A stretch of DNA of 64,000 bases from an uncultured Clostridia bacterium (GTDB taxonomy: Bacteria; Bacillota; Clostridia; Oscillospirales; Acutalibacteraceae). The DNA is taken from positions 20,792 to 84,791 of the forward strand of contig CANRAU010000008.1 in NCBI GenBank assembly GCA_947628665.1, written 5' to 3'. Of the stretch, positions 34,140-42,187 are shown in pieces. The position numbers and the translations under genes were made by a program. Position 1 is the first letter of the stretch. Each line of letters begins with the position of its first letter. The notes under the pieces are model-generated. The model was not told where the DNA came from. It searched no databases and worked only from the letters and a program-made list of their open reading frames with translations.

Positions 34140-34572
34140 AAGAGCGCCGGAATCCGAACGGTTTTTGCGCCTGCTTACGGTGATGCGCACACAAATTGCG
34201 TATGCGCTTCTGCCGACACAGGCGCTTCTGGATAAAGTGTGCGATGAGAGCGAATTCCGCGACTTTTCGTTTATCCATGCGGTGCGCGGTGCGTTCGGGA
34301 GCGGGATGTCCTTTGAGGACGCATGGAACAAAGCCCTGCACGAGTACGCGGCGTCCTCCGCGTTGGGAAATCGGGAGATCGAACTGCTTTCGGCGTTTGC
34401 GGGTACGTTCGGCAGTACCGACAAAAACGGACAGACCGCGAATTGCAGCTATTTTATCGAACAGCTGCAGGAGTTCGTCAAAACGCAGCGGGAAGCGTCC
34501 GCCAAAACCGCCCGTCTGTATAACGCGCTCGGGGTGCTTACGGGGCTTTTTTTGGTGATTCTACTTATGTAA
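34060..34572 (+). CDS. spoIIIAB: stage III sporulation protein AB
   Basis: 170 residues from the ATG at 34060, with AGGTGA five bases upstream; the in-frame GTG at 34051 is an alternative. An N-terminal membrane helix (LKTAGLLLILGFCAWTGAYM) is followed by a GspF-like helical domain: FLRLLTVMRTQIAYALLPTQALL and later ELLSAFAGTFGSTDKNGQ. A last hydrophobic helix closes the protein (NALGVLTGLFLVILLM). SpoIIIAB is the platform protein of the mother-cell complex. Its start lies inside spoIIIAA by 80 bp. Confidence 0.95.
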   Translation: MLKTAGLLLILGFCAWTGAYMSARVRKRAPESERFLRLLTVMRTQIAYALLPTQALLDKVCDESEFRDFSFIHAVRGAFGSGMSFEDAWNKALHEYAASSALGNREIELLSAFAGTFGSTDKNGQTANCSYFIEQLQEFVKTQREASAKTARLYNALGVLTGLFLVILLM

Positions 34573-34584
34573 TGCGGAGGCGCT

Positions 34585-34779
34585 ATGGAAATCACGTTTA
34601 TCTTTAAGATAGCGGGGATCGGTATCATCGTCGCCATGCTGTATCAGATTTTATCCAAATCAGGGCGTGACGAATACGCCATGCTGGTTGTTTTGGCGGG
34701 TATCGCCGTGATCGCCGTCATGATGATTCCGCAGATCGAGACGCTGATCGATCTGGTGAACGCGTCGTTTGATTTATAG
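34585..34779 (+). CDS. spoIIIAC: stage III sporulation protein AC
   Basis: 64 residues, ribosome site GCGGAGG. Two membrane helices (FIFKIAGIGIIVAMLYQIL and MLVVLAGIAVIAVMMIP) connected by the conserved SGRDEYA loop, exactly the family length. It forms part of the membrane complex that keeps the forespore active after engulfment. It sits 12 bp after spoIIIAB and 3 bp before spoIIIAD. Confidence 0.95.
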   Translation: MEITFIFKIAGIGIIVAMLYQILSKSGRDEYAMLVVLAGIAVIAVMMIPQIETLIDLVNASFDL

Positions 34780-34782
34780 ATC

Positions 34783-35163
34783 ATGTTCAAAATCGTTGCG
34801 CTTTGTCTTGCAGGTACGCTTTTGCTGGTGCTTCTAAAGCCAGCGCGTCCCGAATATGCCATGCTGCTGCGCCTCGCTTTATTGCTTGTCGTGTTTGCGG
34901 CGCTTTTAGAGGGCGTCGGCAGCGTCGTATCGGGAACGTCGGCGCTGATGACCCTTGTCGGGGAGAACGGCGAGATCGTGCGCGTCATGCTCAAGGCGCT
35001 GGGAATTAGCTTAGTTGCGCAGATCGCAAGCGACCTCTGCAAAGACAGCGGCGAACAAACGCTTGCAGGCGTCGTGGAGCTTGCGGCAAAGCTCGGCATT
35101 TTGATCATGGCGCTGCCGCTTGCCGCACAGCTTGCAGAAATGTGTCTTGGATGGCTGCAATGA
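34783..35163 (+). CDS. spoIIIAD: stage III sporulation protein AD
   Basis: 126 residues and about four membrane helices. The start resembles SpoIIIAC (LLKPARPEYAML) and the conserved GISLVAQIASDLCKDSGEQTLA segment is diagnostic. SpoIIIAC and AD are thought to interact in the mother-cell membrane. The start follows spoIIIAC by 3 bp, and its stop overlaps the spoIIIAE start (ATGA at 35160-35163), so translation is coupled. Confidence 0.95.
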   Translation: MFKIVALCLAGTLLLVLLKPARPEYAMLLRLALLLVVFAALLEGVGSVVSGTSALMTLVGENGEIVRVMLKALGISLVAQIASDLCKDSGEQTLAGVVELAAKLGILIMALPLAAQLAEMCLGWLQ

Positions 35164-36293
35164 AACGGATACGAAAATCTTGGATACGGCTGATTGTTTG
35201 CATCCTTATGCTTTTGACGCTTTGTGCCGTCCCCTCGACGGCGGCGGAACAGGGCGGCGACGTTGAAGCGGCGCAGAATACGGCTTCGCAGATTTACGAA
35301 GCGGTGGACGGGGATACCCGTAAGGCTCTGGAGGCGCTCGGCCTTGAACATGCGGACTACCAAAGTATGCTCAAACTTTCGCCGCGCGCGGTGGTGGAGG
35401 AGCTGGTGCGGCTGGTCACGGGTAAGATGGCCGAACCGCTGCAAACCGTAGGCTTGGTGTGCGCTTTTTTAGCGCTGCAAGCGGTGCTTTCGAGCTTTCT
35501 GCGCGAAAAAAACAGCCTGCAAACGGCGTTTTCGCTCTTGTCCGCTTTATGGGTGACGGTGCTGCTTTTGCAGTCGGTCACCAAGAGCTTAACGGCGGCG
35601 TTTTCCGCCATAAAGCTGTCGGCGGATTTCATGCTCGTCTACATTCCGGGCTTTGCGGGTGTGGTCGCCATGAGCGGAAAGCCTCTGACCTCGGCCGCCT
35701 ACAGCGGGGTGATGGTGGGGGTTTCCAACCTCTTTTCCGAAGTGCAGGTATACGTTTTCCTGCCGCTTATACAAGTCTTTTTCCTGTTCCATCTCTTAGC
35801 GGCCTTGCAGGAGGACCGCGCGTGGGACGGCGTGACGGCGTTTCTCAAAAAGACGGTGCAGATCGTTTTGGGCTTCTGCGCGACGGTGTTTACGGGACTT
35901 TTGAGTATCAAAGGTGCGCTCGCCGCAAGCGGCGACAGCGTAGCCGTGCGGGGCGTCAAAATGCTGATCGGCTCCGCCGTTCCGATCATCGGCAGCGCTT
36001 TGGGCGACGCCTATACGTCGGTACTCGGCAGCATAGGGCTTATCAAAAACACGATCGGCGTGTTCGGCATTCTCATTATCGCGCTGGTCACGGTTCCCGC
36101 AATATTGGATTTGCTTTTGTGGTATATCGGCGTATCGTTTTGCGCCGCAGCGGCGGGCGCGCTCGGGCAGCCGCAGATCAAAAGACTGCTGGACGGCGTC
36201 GCCTCGACCGTGTCGCTCGTCAATACGCTGGTGATCTTTACCGCATTTCTGTGGATCATCTCCACGGGCATTATTTTACAGTTCAGAGGTTGA
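35160..36293 (+). CDS. spoIIIAE: stage III sporulation protein AE
   Basis: 377 residues from the coupled ATG at 35160; the reading frame starting at 35142 lies inside spoIIIAD. A signal-like hydrophobic N-terminus (LIVCILMLLTLCAVPSTAAEQ) precedes about 50 polar residues and seven membrane helices. Family motifs include YIPGFAGVVAMSGKPLTSAAYSG, FLPLIQVFFLFHLLAAL and the end segment FLWIISTGIILQFRG. SpoIIIAE is the large polytopic member of the complex and has transporter-like topology. spoIIIAF follows one base after its stop. Confidence 0.95.
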   Translation: MKRIRKSWIRLIVCILMLLTLCAVPSTAAEQGGDVEAAQNTASQIYEAVDGDTRKALEALGLEHADYQSMLKLSPRAVVEELVRLVTGKMAEPLQTVGLVCAFLALQAVLSSFLREKNSLQTAFSLLSALWVTVLLLQSVTKSLTAAFSAIKLSADFMLVYIPGFAGVVAMSGKPLTSAAYSGVMVGVSNLFSEVQVYVFLPLIQVFFLFHLLAALQEDRAWDGVTAFLKKTVQIVLGFCATVFTGLLSIKGALAASGDSVAVRGVKMLIGSAVPIIGSALGDAYTSVLGSIGLIKNTIGVFGILIIALVTVPAILDLLLWYIGVSFCAAAAGALGQPQIKRLLDGVASTVSLVNTLVIFTAFLWIISTGIILQFRG

Positions 36294-36294
36294 A

Positions 36295-36744
36295 ATGGAG
36301 AACATAAAGGTCTGGGCGGCGTCGGTTTGCGTGTTTTGCGTCGTTTTGCTGTTTTACAAAATGCTTTTCCCAAACGGCAATTTGAAAAAAACGGGTGAAA
36401 CCGTCATGGCGCTGCTGCTTTTATTCGTGATGCTGCGGCCGTTCGGCGATCTGCGGGTCGATGCGGGCGCGCTTTCGGGGATCGACGCTTTGGATGCCGC
36501 CTTCGACGTCGATGAAACGCCGTCGTATGCCGAACCGCTGAAAACCGCCGTTGCCGAAGCCCTCGCCGACATAGACGTGTATCCGTCGGACATTTCGGTG
36601 CAGGCAGACCTTGACGCAGAGCAGTATTTGGTGCTGTCGGGCGTGCGGTTGACCGTTTCAACGGAAAAAACGGACGAGGAGATCAAAGCCTGTCTCTCGG
36701 AAAGTCTGGAGATCCCCGAAACGCTCGTTACGATCGTGAGGTGA
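36295..36744 (+). CDS. spoIIIAF: stage III sporulation protein AF
   Basis: 149 residues with CAGAGG upstream. Two N-terminal membrane helices (WAASVCVFCVVLLFYKMLFP and ETVMALLLLFVMLRPF, joined by the conserved NGNLKKTGE) precede a soluble domain of the ring-building RBM type. AF belongs to the mother-cell side of the SpoIIIA secretion-like channel. The order and length match other Clostridia. Confidence 0.92.
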   Translation: MENIKVWAASVCVFCVVLLFYKMLFPNGNLKKTGETVMALLLLFVMLRPFGDLRVDAGALSGIDALDAAFDVDETPSYAEPLKTAVAEALADIDVYPSDISVQADLDAEQYLVLSGVRLTVSTEKTDEEIKACLSESLEIPETLVTIVR

Positions 36745-36749
36745 TGCGT

Positions 36750-37289
36750 ATGGAGGCGCTCAAACGCCTGAAAGACGTCTTTCAAAAGGAAAAGCGCGTT
36801 CGGATTTTGGCGATCATCGGCGCGCTCGGGATATTGCTTTTGTGCCTTTCGGAATTTCTGCCGAAAGCGAAAAAAGCCGAGACCAATACAGAACCCGCAT
36901 TGAGCGCTGCGCAGTTCCAAAAGGAGACGGAGCAACGGCTTCGGGAGACCCTGTCGAAGGTGCAGGGGGCGGGGCGTGTAGAGGTCATGGTGACTTTGGC
37001 AAGTTCCGACGAACGCGTTTATGCCGCCGACGAGAAAAGCGACGTCAAAACGGGGCGCGATTCCACACAGCAAAGCCGTGACGCGCAATATGTCATGATC
37101 GACGGCCAAAACGGCGACGAGGGGATGCTCGTCAAAACCAACACGCCGCAGGTGCTTGGCGTGATCGTCGTCTGCGACGGCGGCGACAGCCCGAGCGTCA
37201 AAAACCAAATCACCAATGCGCTCTGCGGGGCGCTCGGGATCGGCGCGAACCGCGTCAGTGTTCTGAAAATGAAATCAGCGGAGGAATAG
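36750..37289 (+). CDS. spoIIIAG: stage III sporulation protein AG
   Basis: 179 residues from the ATG at 36750, placed five bases after GAGGTGA; GTG 36741 and ATG 36744 are in frame but too close to the site. A membrane helix (VRILAIIGALGILLLCLSEF) is followed by a ring-forming domain with GAGRVEVMVTLASSDERVYA and GVIVVCDGGDSPSVKNQITNAL, as in the B. subtilis AG ring in the intermembrane space. It is separated by 5 bp from spoIIIAF and by 2 bp from spoIIIAH. Confidence 0.95.
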   Translation: MEALKRLKDVFQKEKRVRILAIIGALGILLLCLSEFLPKAKKAETNTEPALSAAQFQKETEQRLRETLSKVQGAGRVEVMVTLASSDERVYAADEKSDVKTGRDSTQQSRDAQYVMIDGQNGDEGMLVKTNTPQVLGVIVVCDGGDSPSVKNQITNALCGALGIGANRVSVLKMKSAEE

Positions 37290-37291
37290 TT

Positions 37292-37819
37292 ATGTCAAAA
37301 ACCATCACCAAACGGCAAATCGTACTGGGCGGACTGGTCATCGCCCTTGCGGCGGCGGTGTTCGTGAACTGGTATTTCACAAGACCCGCGGCAGAGATCG
37401 ACTCCGGCATTTCAAAGGCAACCACAGCGGCCGCCAATCTCGGCGATGCGCAGTATGTCAACGCCACGGAGAACGGCGATTATTTTGCGTCCGCACGCCT
37501 TAAACGCACGCAGGCACACGACGAAGCGAAAGCCGCGCTGCAAAAAACGGCGGAGGATGCGAACGCCGACGCCGAGAGCAAGGCCGCCGCGCAGGCCGCG
37601 CTGGAAACGCTTGCCAAGGATATTACTTTGGAAGCGGAGGTCGAAAATCTCATCACGGCGCGCACGGGCGGGGAATGTCTGGTCACGCTCGGAGAAACGG
37701 CGGAAGTGGTGCTCCAAAAGGGTACGCTCAGCGACACGACGGCGGTGCAGATTAAGGAGATCATCGTCAACAAAACCAAGATCTCTGTGGAAAAAATTAC
37801 GTTAGTTGAAGTAAAATAG
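37292..37819 (+). CDS. spoIIIAH: stage III sporulation protein AH
   Basis: 175 residues, ribosome site CGGAGGA. N-terminal membrane helix (IVLGGLVIALAAAVFVNWYF), an Ala/Lys-rich helical stalk (about 30-110) and a C-terminal ring-building domain ending VNKTKISVEKITLVEVK. In B. subtilis AH binds forespore SpoIIQ across the intermembrane space. It is the last gene of the operon. No intrinsic terminator is obvious before the next promoter at 37820. Confidence 0.95.
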   Translation: MSKTITKRQIVLGGLVIALAAAVFVNWYFTRPAAEIDSGISKATTAAANLGDAQYVNATENGDYFASARLKRTQAHDEAKAALQKTAEDANADAESKAAAQAALETLAKDITLEAEVENLITARTGGECLVTLGETAEVVLQKGTLSDTTAVQIKEIIVNKTKISVEKITLVEVK

Positions 37820-37847
37820 TTGCGTATTTTTCAGTTTGTGGTACAAT
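37820..37847 (+). promoter_or_regulatory. putative promoter for the asp23-nusB cluster
   Basis: TTGCGT (37820-37825), 16-bp spacer, TACAAT (37842-37847). It allows vegetative expression of the genes downstream of the sporulation operon. The roughly 150-nt leader contains a hairpin CGAGAC/GTCTCG with inner ACGC/GCGT (37937-37965). Confidence 0.6.
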
Positions 37848-38008
37848 AACCTATATATAACTCTTTAAAAGCGGTACTTTGCATTCCATCTTGCATACGG
37901 CCGCGGGACAGCATGCGCCAAAGTCTTTATGGGCTTCGAGACACGCCGAATATGCGTAAGTCTCGTCGGGCTTTGCGGACAGAATATAGGTGAAAGGACA
38001 TTCTCCTT

Positions 38009-38389
38009 ATGAACACAAACGAAAAGACACGCGAAAGCAGCGACATCATCATTGCCAACGACGTGATCGCCGCCATTGCCGTCAACGCATCCAGAGATGT
38101 GGAGGGCGTGAGCGGCTTTGCCTCGAAAACCGCCGGTCGTCTCATGCAGGGAACGAAGGCGGAAGAAGCGGCGAAGGCCGTCAAGGTCATGGCGCTTGAC
38201 AATGAGATTCGCATTCAGATTTACATCCGCGTCAAAAGCGGCGTCAATATTCAGACGGTCAGCGCCGCCATTCAGCGCAGCGTCAAAAACGCCGTGCAAA
38301 GCATGACCGGCAAGGTGGTCTCCAAAGTCTGCGTCTGCATTCAGGGCATCGACTTTGAAAATACCGAGGAAGTACAGGCAAATTCCTGA
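38009..38389 (+). CDS. Asp23/Gls24 family envelope stress protein
   Basis: 126 residues, ribosome site AAAGGAC. The family features are IIIANDVIAAIAVNASRDVEGVSGF, followed by a basic patch, then EIRIQIYIRVKSGVNIQTVSAAIQRSVKNAV and VSKVCVCIQGIDF. Asp23 proteins are small soluble or membrane-recruited proteins near the cell envelope; the gene just before nusB is a common Firmicutes arrangement, there called YqhY, with links to fatty acid metabolism in B. subtilis. It lies 62 bp before the nusB start. Confidence 0.93.
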   Translation: MNTNEKTRESSDIIIANDVIAAIAVNASRDVEGVSGFASKTAGRLMQGTKAEEAAKAVKVMALDNEIRIQIYIRVKSGVNIQTVSAAIQRSVKNAVQSMTGKVVSKVCVCIQGIDFENTEEVQANS

Positions 38390-38451
38390 CATACGGCTCT
38401 CCGCAGTTTGGCGCGGAGGGCTTGTTTGGCTTTTACGGAGGACAAAAAAGC

Positions 38452-38871
38452 ATGACCAGAACCGAAGAGCGCGAACAGGCGTTCATTCTGATTTTTGAAA
38501 AGTCTTTTAATATGGATACTTCGGCGGAGGATATTCTCGCTTATGCCAAGGAAGCGCGCCTGTTAGAGCCGACTGTTTTTTCCGAATCTCTGTTCAAACA
38601 GGTTTACGAGCAGCTGGAGAGCATCGACGCCGTGATCGAACAGTACGCCATCGGCTGGAAAAAGGAACGCATTTCCAAGGTGGCACTCTCCCTTTTGCGC
38701 TTGGCGATATGTGAAATTTTGTACGTTGATTCCGTACCCTGCGGCGTTTCCGTCAACGAGGCCGTGGAGCTTGCCAAGAAATATGCGACCGGAGAGGACG
38801 CCGCGTTTATCAACGGCATTTTGGGCGCGTTTATAAGGAGCCGCGAATCGGATGCTGTACCTGGGGATTGA
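38452..38871 (+). CDS. nusB: transcription antitermination factor NusB
   Basis: 139 residues from the ATG at 38452, which has ACGGAGG upstream; the in-frame ATG at 38422 has no such site. All-helical RNA-binding protein: TEEREQAFILIFEKSF at the N-terminus and KVALSLLRLAICEILYVDSVPCGVSVNEAVELAKKYA in the second half with the usual end FINGILGAF. NusB with S10 binds boxA of rRNA leaders. Its 3' end overlaps the next gene by 20 bp. Confidence 0.95.
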   Translation: MTRTEEREQAFILIFEKSFNMDTSAEDILAYAKEARLLEPTVFSESLFKQVYEQLESIDAVIEQYAIGWKKERISKVALSLLRLAICEILYVDSVPCGVSVNEAVELAKKYATGEDAAFINGILGAFIRSRESDAVPGD

Positions 38872-39799
38872 TACCAGCAATTACACCACCTCCGCCGCGC
38901 TGTATCTTTGCGAACAGGGGACAATTTTGCAGGAAAAGAAGCTGCTGCCCGTGAAAAACGGGGAAAAGGGACTGCGGCAAAGCGACGCGGTGTTTCATCA
39001 TACGGTGCAGCTGCCGCAGGTGCTGGACGCGCTGTTCTCGGCGTGTGGGCAAAAGCCCGACGCCGTCGGCGTTTCGGTGTTTCCCCGCCGCGCGGAGTGC
39101 TCTTATATGCCGTGCTTTTTGGTCGGCAGCGCCGCAGCGCATGCGGTATCCGCCGCCATGCAGATTCCCTGCGCCGAATTTTCGCATCAGGAGGGGCATA
39201 TTGCCGCCGCCCTGTATTCTGCGGGACAGCTGGAACTGATCCACACGCCGTTTTTGGCGTTCCATTTGTCGGGCGGCACTACCGAAGCGCTGCTTGTAAG
39301 ACCCGATCCTGCGCATATTTTTTCAGCTTCCTGTATCGCGCAGTCGCTGGATTTGAAAGCGGGGCAGCTTATCGACCGCGTCGGTGTGATGCTCGGGCTT
39401 TCGTTTCCTTGCGGCGCGCAGCTTGAAAAGCTCTCCGAAAAGGCCGACAGGCATTTTCACCTGCGTCCGACCATGAAGGGCATGGACTGCTGTTTGTCGG
39501 GACTCGAAAATCAGTGCCGCACGCTGTACGAAAAGGGCGAAACGCCCGAAAATGTCGCGCGTTATTGCCTGGACGGCGTGCTTGCCGCCGTCGGCGGTAT
39601 GGCGGCCGCGCTTCGGGAGGTCTATCCGACGCTGCCCATGGTTTTTTCGGGCGGCGTGGCTTCCAACGGCGCACTTCGCGACTGTTTTCGGGACAAATAC
39701 GGCGCTTTTTTTGCCGAACCCGCATTTTCTGCCGACAATGCGGCGGGTATCGCGGTTCTGACCGCACTGAAAGAGGGAAATCAAAGCTATGCTTTATAA
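38852..39799 (+). CDS. TsaD/Kae1-like (peptidase M22 family) protein, divergent paralogue
   Basis: 315 residues of the ASKHA fold: LGIDTSNYTTSAAL opens the first lobe, the metal motif H-x3-H appears as FSHQEGHIAAAL, AFHLSGGTTEALLV gives the phosphate loop, and VFSGGVASNGALR with FSADNAAGIAVL ends the second lobe. True TsaD makes the t6A modification with TsaBCE; this version is shorter and diverged (VFPRRAECSYMPCFLVGS in place of the usual GPGLxxxLxVG segment). A copy between nusB and xseA is seen in several Clostridia and probably is not the housekeeping TsaD. It overlaps nusB by 20 bp and xseA by 11 bp. Confidence 0.8.
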   Translation: MLYLGIDTSNYTTSAALYLCEQGTILQEKKLLPVKNGEKGLRQSDAVFHHTVQLPQVLDALFSACGQKPDAVGVSVFPRRAECSYMPCFLVGSAAAHAVSAAMQIPCAEFSHQEGHIAAALYSAGQLELIHTPFLAFHLSGGTTEALLVRPDPAHIFSASCIAQSLDLKAGQLIDRVGVMLGLSFPCGAQLEKLSEKADRHFHLRPTMKGMDCCLSGLENQCRTLYEKGETPENVARYCLDGVLAAVGGMAAALREVYPTLPMVFSGGVASNGALRDCFRDKYGAFFAEPAFSADNAAGIAVLTALKEGNQSYAL

Positions 39800-41000
39800 C
39801 GCGCCGCTTGTTTTATCGGTGTCGCAGCTCAACCGATACGTCAAATCCAAACTGGATGCGGATGAAAATCTCTATAACGTATTTTTAACCGGCGAAATTT
39901 CCAATTTTACGAACCACTATAAAACGGGGCATTTCTATTTCACCCTCAAGGACGAAAGTGCGCAAGTGAAAGCGGTCATGTTTAAAAGCAACGCCGCAAG
40001 AGTGAAATTTCAGCCGCAGGACGGGCTTCGCGTGATCGTTCGCGGCCGCGTTTCGCTGTATGAAGCGGGCGGCTCGTATCAGGTCTTTGTCGACGATATG
40101 CAGCCGGACGGCGCGGGCGCTTTGAACCTCGCCTTTGAGCAGCTGAAAGAAAAATTGGAAAAAGCGGGGATTTTCGACCCTGCGCACAAAAAGGCGATCC
40201 CGCGTTACCCGCAGCGCATCGGCGTGATCACTTCGCCCACGGGCGCGGCGATTCAGGATATTTTAAAGATTTTGGGGCGTCGGTATCCGCTTGCCGAAGT
40301 CATTTTTGCCCCCGTGCTTGTGCAGGGCGAGGGCGCGCCCGAGCAGATGATCGCCGCCTTGCAGGCATTCAACCGCAAATCGTGCGCGGATGTGCTGATC
40401 CTTGGGCGCGGCGGCGGTTCGGCGGAGGATTTGTGGGCGTTCAACGACGAAAAGCTGGCTTACGCCGTCTATGCGTCCGAAATTCCCGTGATCTCGGCGG
40501 TCGGGCATGAAACGGATTTCACGATTTGCGATTTCGCCGCCGATCTGCGCGCACCTACGCCCTCTGCGGCGGCAGAGCTTGCCGTGCCGGACGCGGCGGA
40601 AGTCCGCGCGAATGTGTATGCGCTGCAAAACCGCTTGCAACGATCCGTCTCGTCGCTTTTGCAAAACAGACGATACGCCTATACCGCGCTTACCGAGCGG
40701 GGCGTTTTACAAAACCCCTCTCTGTATTTCGACGCACTTCGGATGCGCACGGCGGATCTGTATCGGCGATTTGAAGCCTTACAGACGGGCTTGCTGCAAA
40801 AGGAGCGTCTGCGGCTTTCGGAAAACGCCGCGAAGCTGCAATCGCTAAGCCCGCTTGCGGTGCTTGCGCGCGGATACGCGGTCGCAAGCCGTGCGGACGG
40901 CTCTGTGGTACGCTCGGCGAACGCTTTGCAATCGGGTGAAACGCTCAAGCTTCGTTTTGCCGACGGCACGGCGTCCTGCGTCGTAAACGAAATCTCATAA
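39789..41000 (+). CDS. xseA: exodeoxyribonuclease VII large subunit
   Basis: 403 residues. An OB-fold domain (about 7-105; VFLTGEISNFTNHYKTGHFYFTLKD, VIVRGRVSLYEAGGSYQ) is followed by the catalytic domain with RIGVITSPTGAAIQDI, ILGRGGGSAEDLWAFNDE and ISAVGHETDFTICDFAADLRAPTPSAAAE, then a coiled-coil region and a small C-terminal domain ending LARGYAVASR. With XseB it degrades single-stranded DNA to oligonucleotides. It overlaps the upstream gene by 11 bp. Confidence 0.97.
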   Translation: MLYNAPLVLSVSQLNRYVKSKLDADENLYNVFLTGEISNFTNHYKTGHFYFTLKDESAQVKAVMFKSNAARVKFQPQDGLRVIVRGRVSLYEAGGSYQVFVDDMQPDGAGALNLAFEQLKEKLEKAGIFDPAHKKAIPRYPQRIGVITSPTGAAIQDILKILGRRYPLAEVIFAPVLVQGEGAPEQMIAALQAFNRKSCADVLILGRGGGSAEDLWAFNDEKLAYAVYASEIPVISAVGHETDFTICDFAADLRAPTPSAAAELAVPDAAEVRANVYALQNRLQRSVSSLLQNRRYAYTALTERGVLQNPSLYFDALRMRTADLYRRFEALQTGLLQKERLRLSENAAKLQSLSPLAVLARGYAVASRADGSVVRSANALQSGETLKLRFADGTASCVVNEIS

Positions 41001-41014
41001 AAGAAACGAAAGGG

Positions 41015-41063
41015 ACGGTACAGCGCAAAAATCGACATTTGCCGATGCGAATGCGCGTACCGT
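41015..41063 (+). promoter_or_regulatory. hairpin bridging the ribosome site and start codon of xseB
   Basis: AAAGGG (41009-41014) is followed at once by a hairpin whose 7-bp base ACGGTAC (41015-41021) pairs with GTACCGT (41057-41063), continued after a bulge by CGC/GCG. The ATG of xseB begins at the next base (41064). No other ribosome site is near the start. Confidence 0.5.
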
Positions 41064-41285
41064 ATGGCGATCACAATGAAACCGAAAACGTATGAAGAAG
41101 CGATCACCGCGCTGGAAAAAATCGTTGCACGTTTGGAAAACGGCGACACAAATTTGGATGAAGCGCTCCGGCTCTTTCAGGAGGGGGCGGAGCTTGCCGC
41201 TTATTGCGGCAAGGCGTTGGATGACGCCGAGCAGAAGATCCGTACCCTTTCGCAGGTACAAGATGGGGAGGAGAGCGAGTCATGA
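41064..41285 (+). CDS. xseB: exodeoxyribonuclease VII small subunit
   Basis: 73 residues. The helical-hairpin family signature is complete: TYEEAITALEKIVARLENGDTNLDEALRLFQEGAELA, followed by CGKALDDAEQKI. The start is ATG 41064 or, less likely, ATG 41076 (MKPKTYEE); neither has an ordinary ribosome site within 12 bases, but AAAGGG at 41009-41014 could be brought next to the ATG by the hairpin at 41015-41063. Several copies of XseB bind one XseA. Its stop overlaps the ispA start by 4 bp. Confidence 0.93.
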   Translation: MAITMKPKTYEEAITALEKIVARLENGDTNLDEALRLFQEGAELAAYCGKALDDAEQKIRTLSQVQDGEESES

Positions 41286-42160
41286 AACCCAACAGGGATG
41301 TTTATCGACAAATGGTGGACAGCGCTTTAGAGCGTTACGTATACGATGTTTTTGACGGACAGCAGATCGTGCTGGACGCCATGCGCTACAGCGTCCGAAA
41401 CGGCGGCAAACGCGTGCGCCCCATGCTGACGCTGGAATTTTGCCATGTGTGCGGTGGCGATCCTGCGCATGCGCTTGCCTTTGCCTCTGCGGTGGAAATG
41501 ATCCACACGTACTCGCTCATTCACGACGATCTGCCCTGTATGGACAATGACGACCTGCGGCGCGGCAAGCCCTCCTGTCACAAGCAATTCGGCGAAAGCA
41601 CGGCTTTGCTTGCGGGCGACGGGCTTTTGACGCTCGCTTTTGAGACGCTTTGCAAAGCCGAGGACGTTTCGCCCGCTTTCATTTTGCGCGCAGTCGAGAC
41701 ATTGGCGAACCTTTCGGGCGTGCGCGGCATGATCGGCGGGCAGGTCATCGATCTGCTCTCGGAAGAGAAAGCGGTCGATTACGAGACGCTTACTTGCATA
41801 GACCGCCTGAAAACAGGCGCGTTGATCGAGGCCGCCGTGCTGTTGGGCTGCTATGCTGCGGAGGTCTCGGATGAAGCGGTTTTGACCGCTGCCAAGACCT
41901 ACGCTTCGTGTATCGGCCTTGCATTTCAGATCGTGGACGATATTTTGGATGTGACGAGCGACACGCAGACGCTCGGAAAACCGGTCGGCAGCGACGAGAA
42001 AAACGAGAAAAGTACCTTTGTAAAGCTCTTGGGCGTGGAAAAGTGCCGCGCGATTTCGGATGAACTGACGCAAAAAGCGGTAGATGCTTTGGACGCTTTG
42101 CCGGGCTCTACAGACTTTTTGGCGGACTTTGCGCGACAGCTTGCTTCCCGCAAGAATTAG
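41282..42160 (+). CDS. ispA: polyprenyl synthetase, farnesyl diphosphate synthase type
   Basis: 292 residues. Conserved regions: NGGKRVRPML (about 40-49), the first aspartate-rich motif LIHDDLPCMDNDDLRRGKPSCH, GDGLLTLAFE, GQVIDLLSE, the KTGALIEAAVLLG segment and the second motif QIVDDILDVTSD. The two-residue insertion of the DDxxCMD type marks bacterial FPP/GGPP synthases. It condenses IPP with DMAPP and GPP for undecaprenyl and quinone precursors and is encoded with dxs in the same operon, as in many Firmicutes. Confidence 0.96.
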   Translation: MKPNRDVYRQMVDSALERYVYDVFDGQQIVLDAMRYSVRNGGKRVRPMLTLEFCHVCGGDPAHALAFASAVEMIHTYSLIHDDLPCMDNDDLRRGKPSCHKQFGESTALLAGDGLLTLAFETLCKAEDVSPAFILRAVETLANLSGVRGMIGGQVIDLLSEEKAVDYETLTCIDRLKTGALIEAAVLLGCYAAEVSDEAVLTAAKTYASCIGLAFQIVDDILDVTSDTQTLGKPVGSDEKNEKSTFVKLLGVEKCRAISDELTQKAVDALDALPGSTDFLADFARQLASRKN

Positions 42161-42187
42161 TCGGCAGTCACGGGGTGTAATTTCAAT

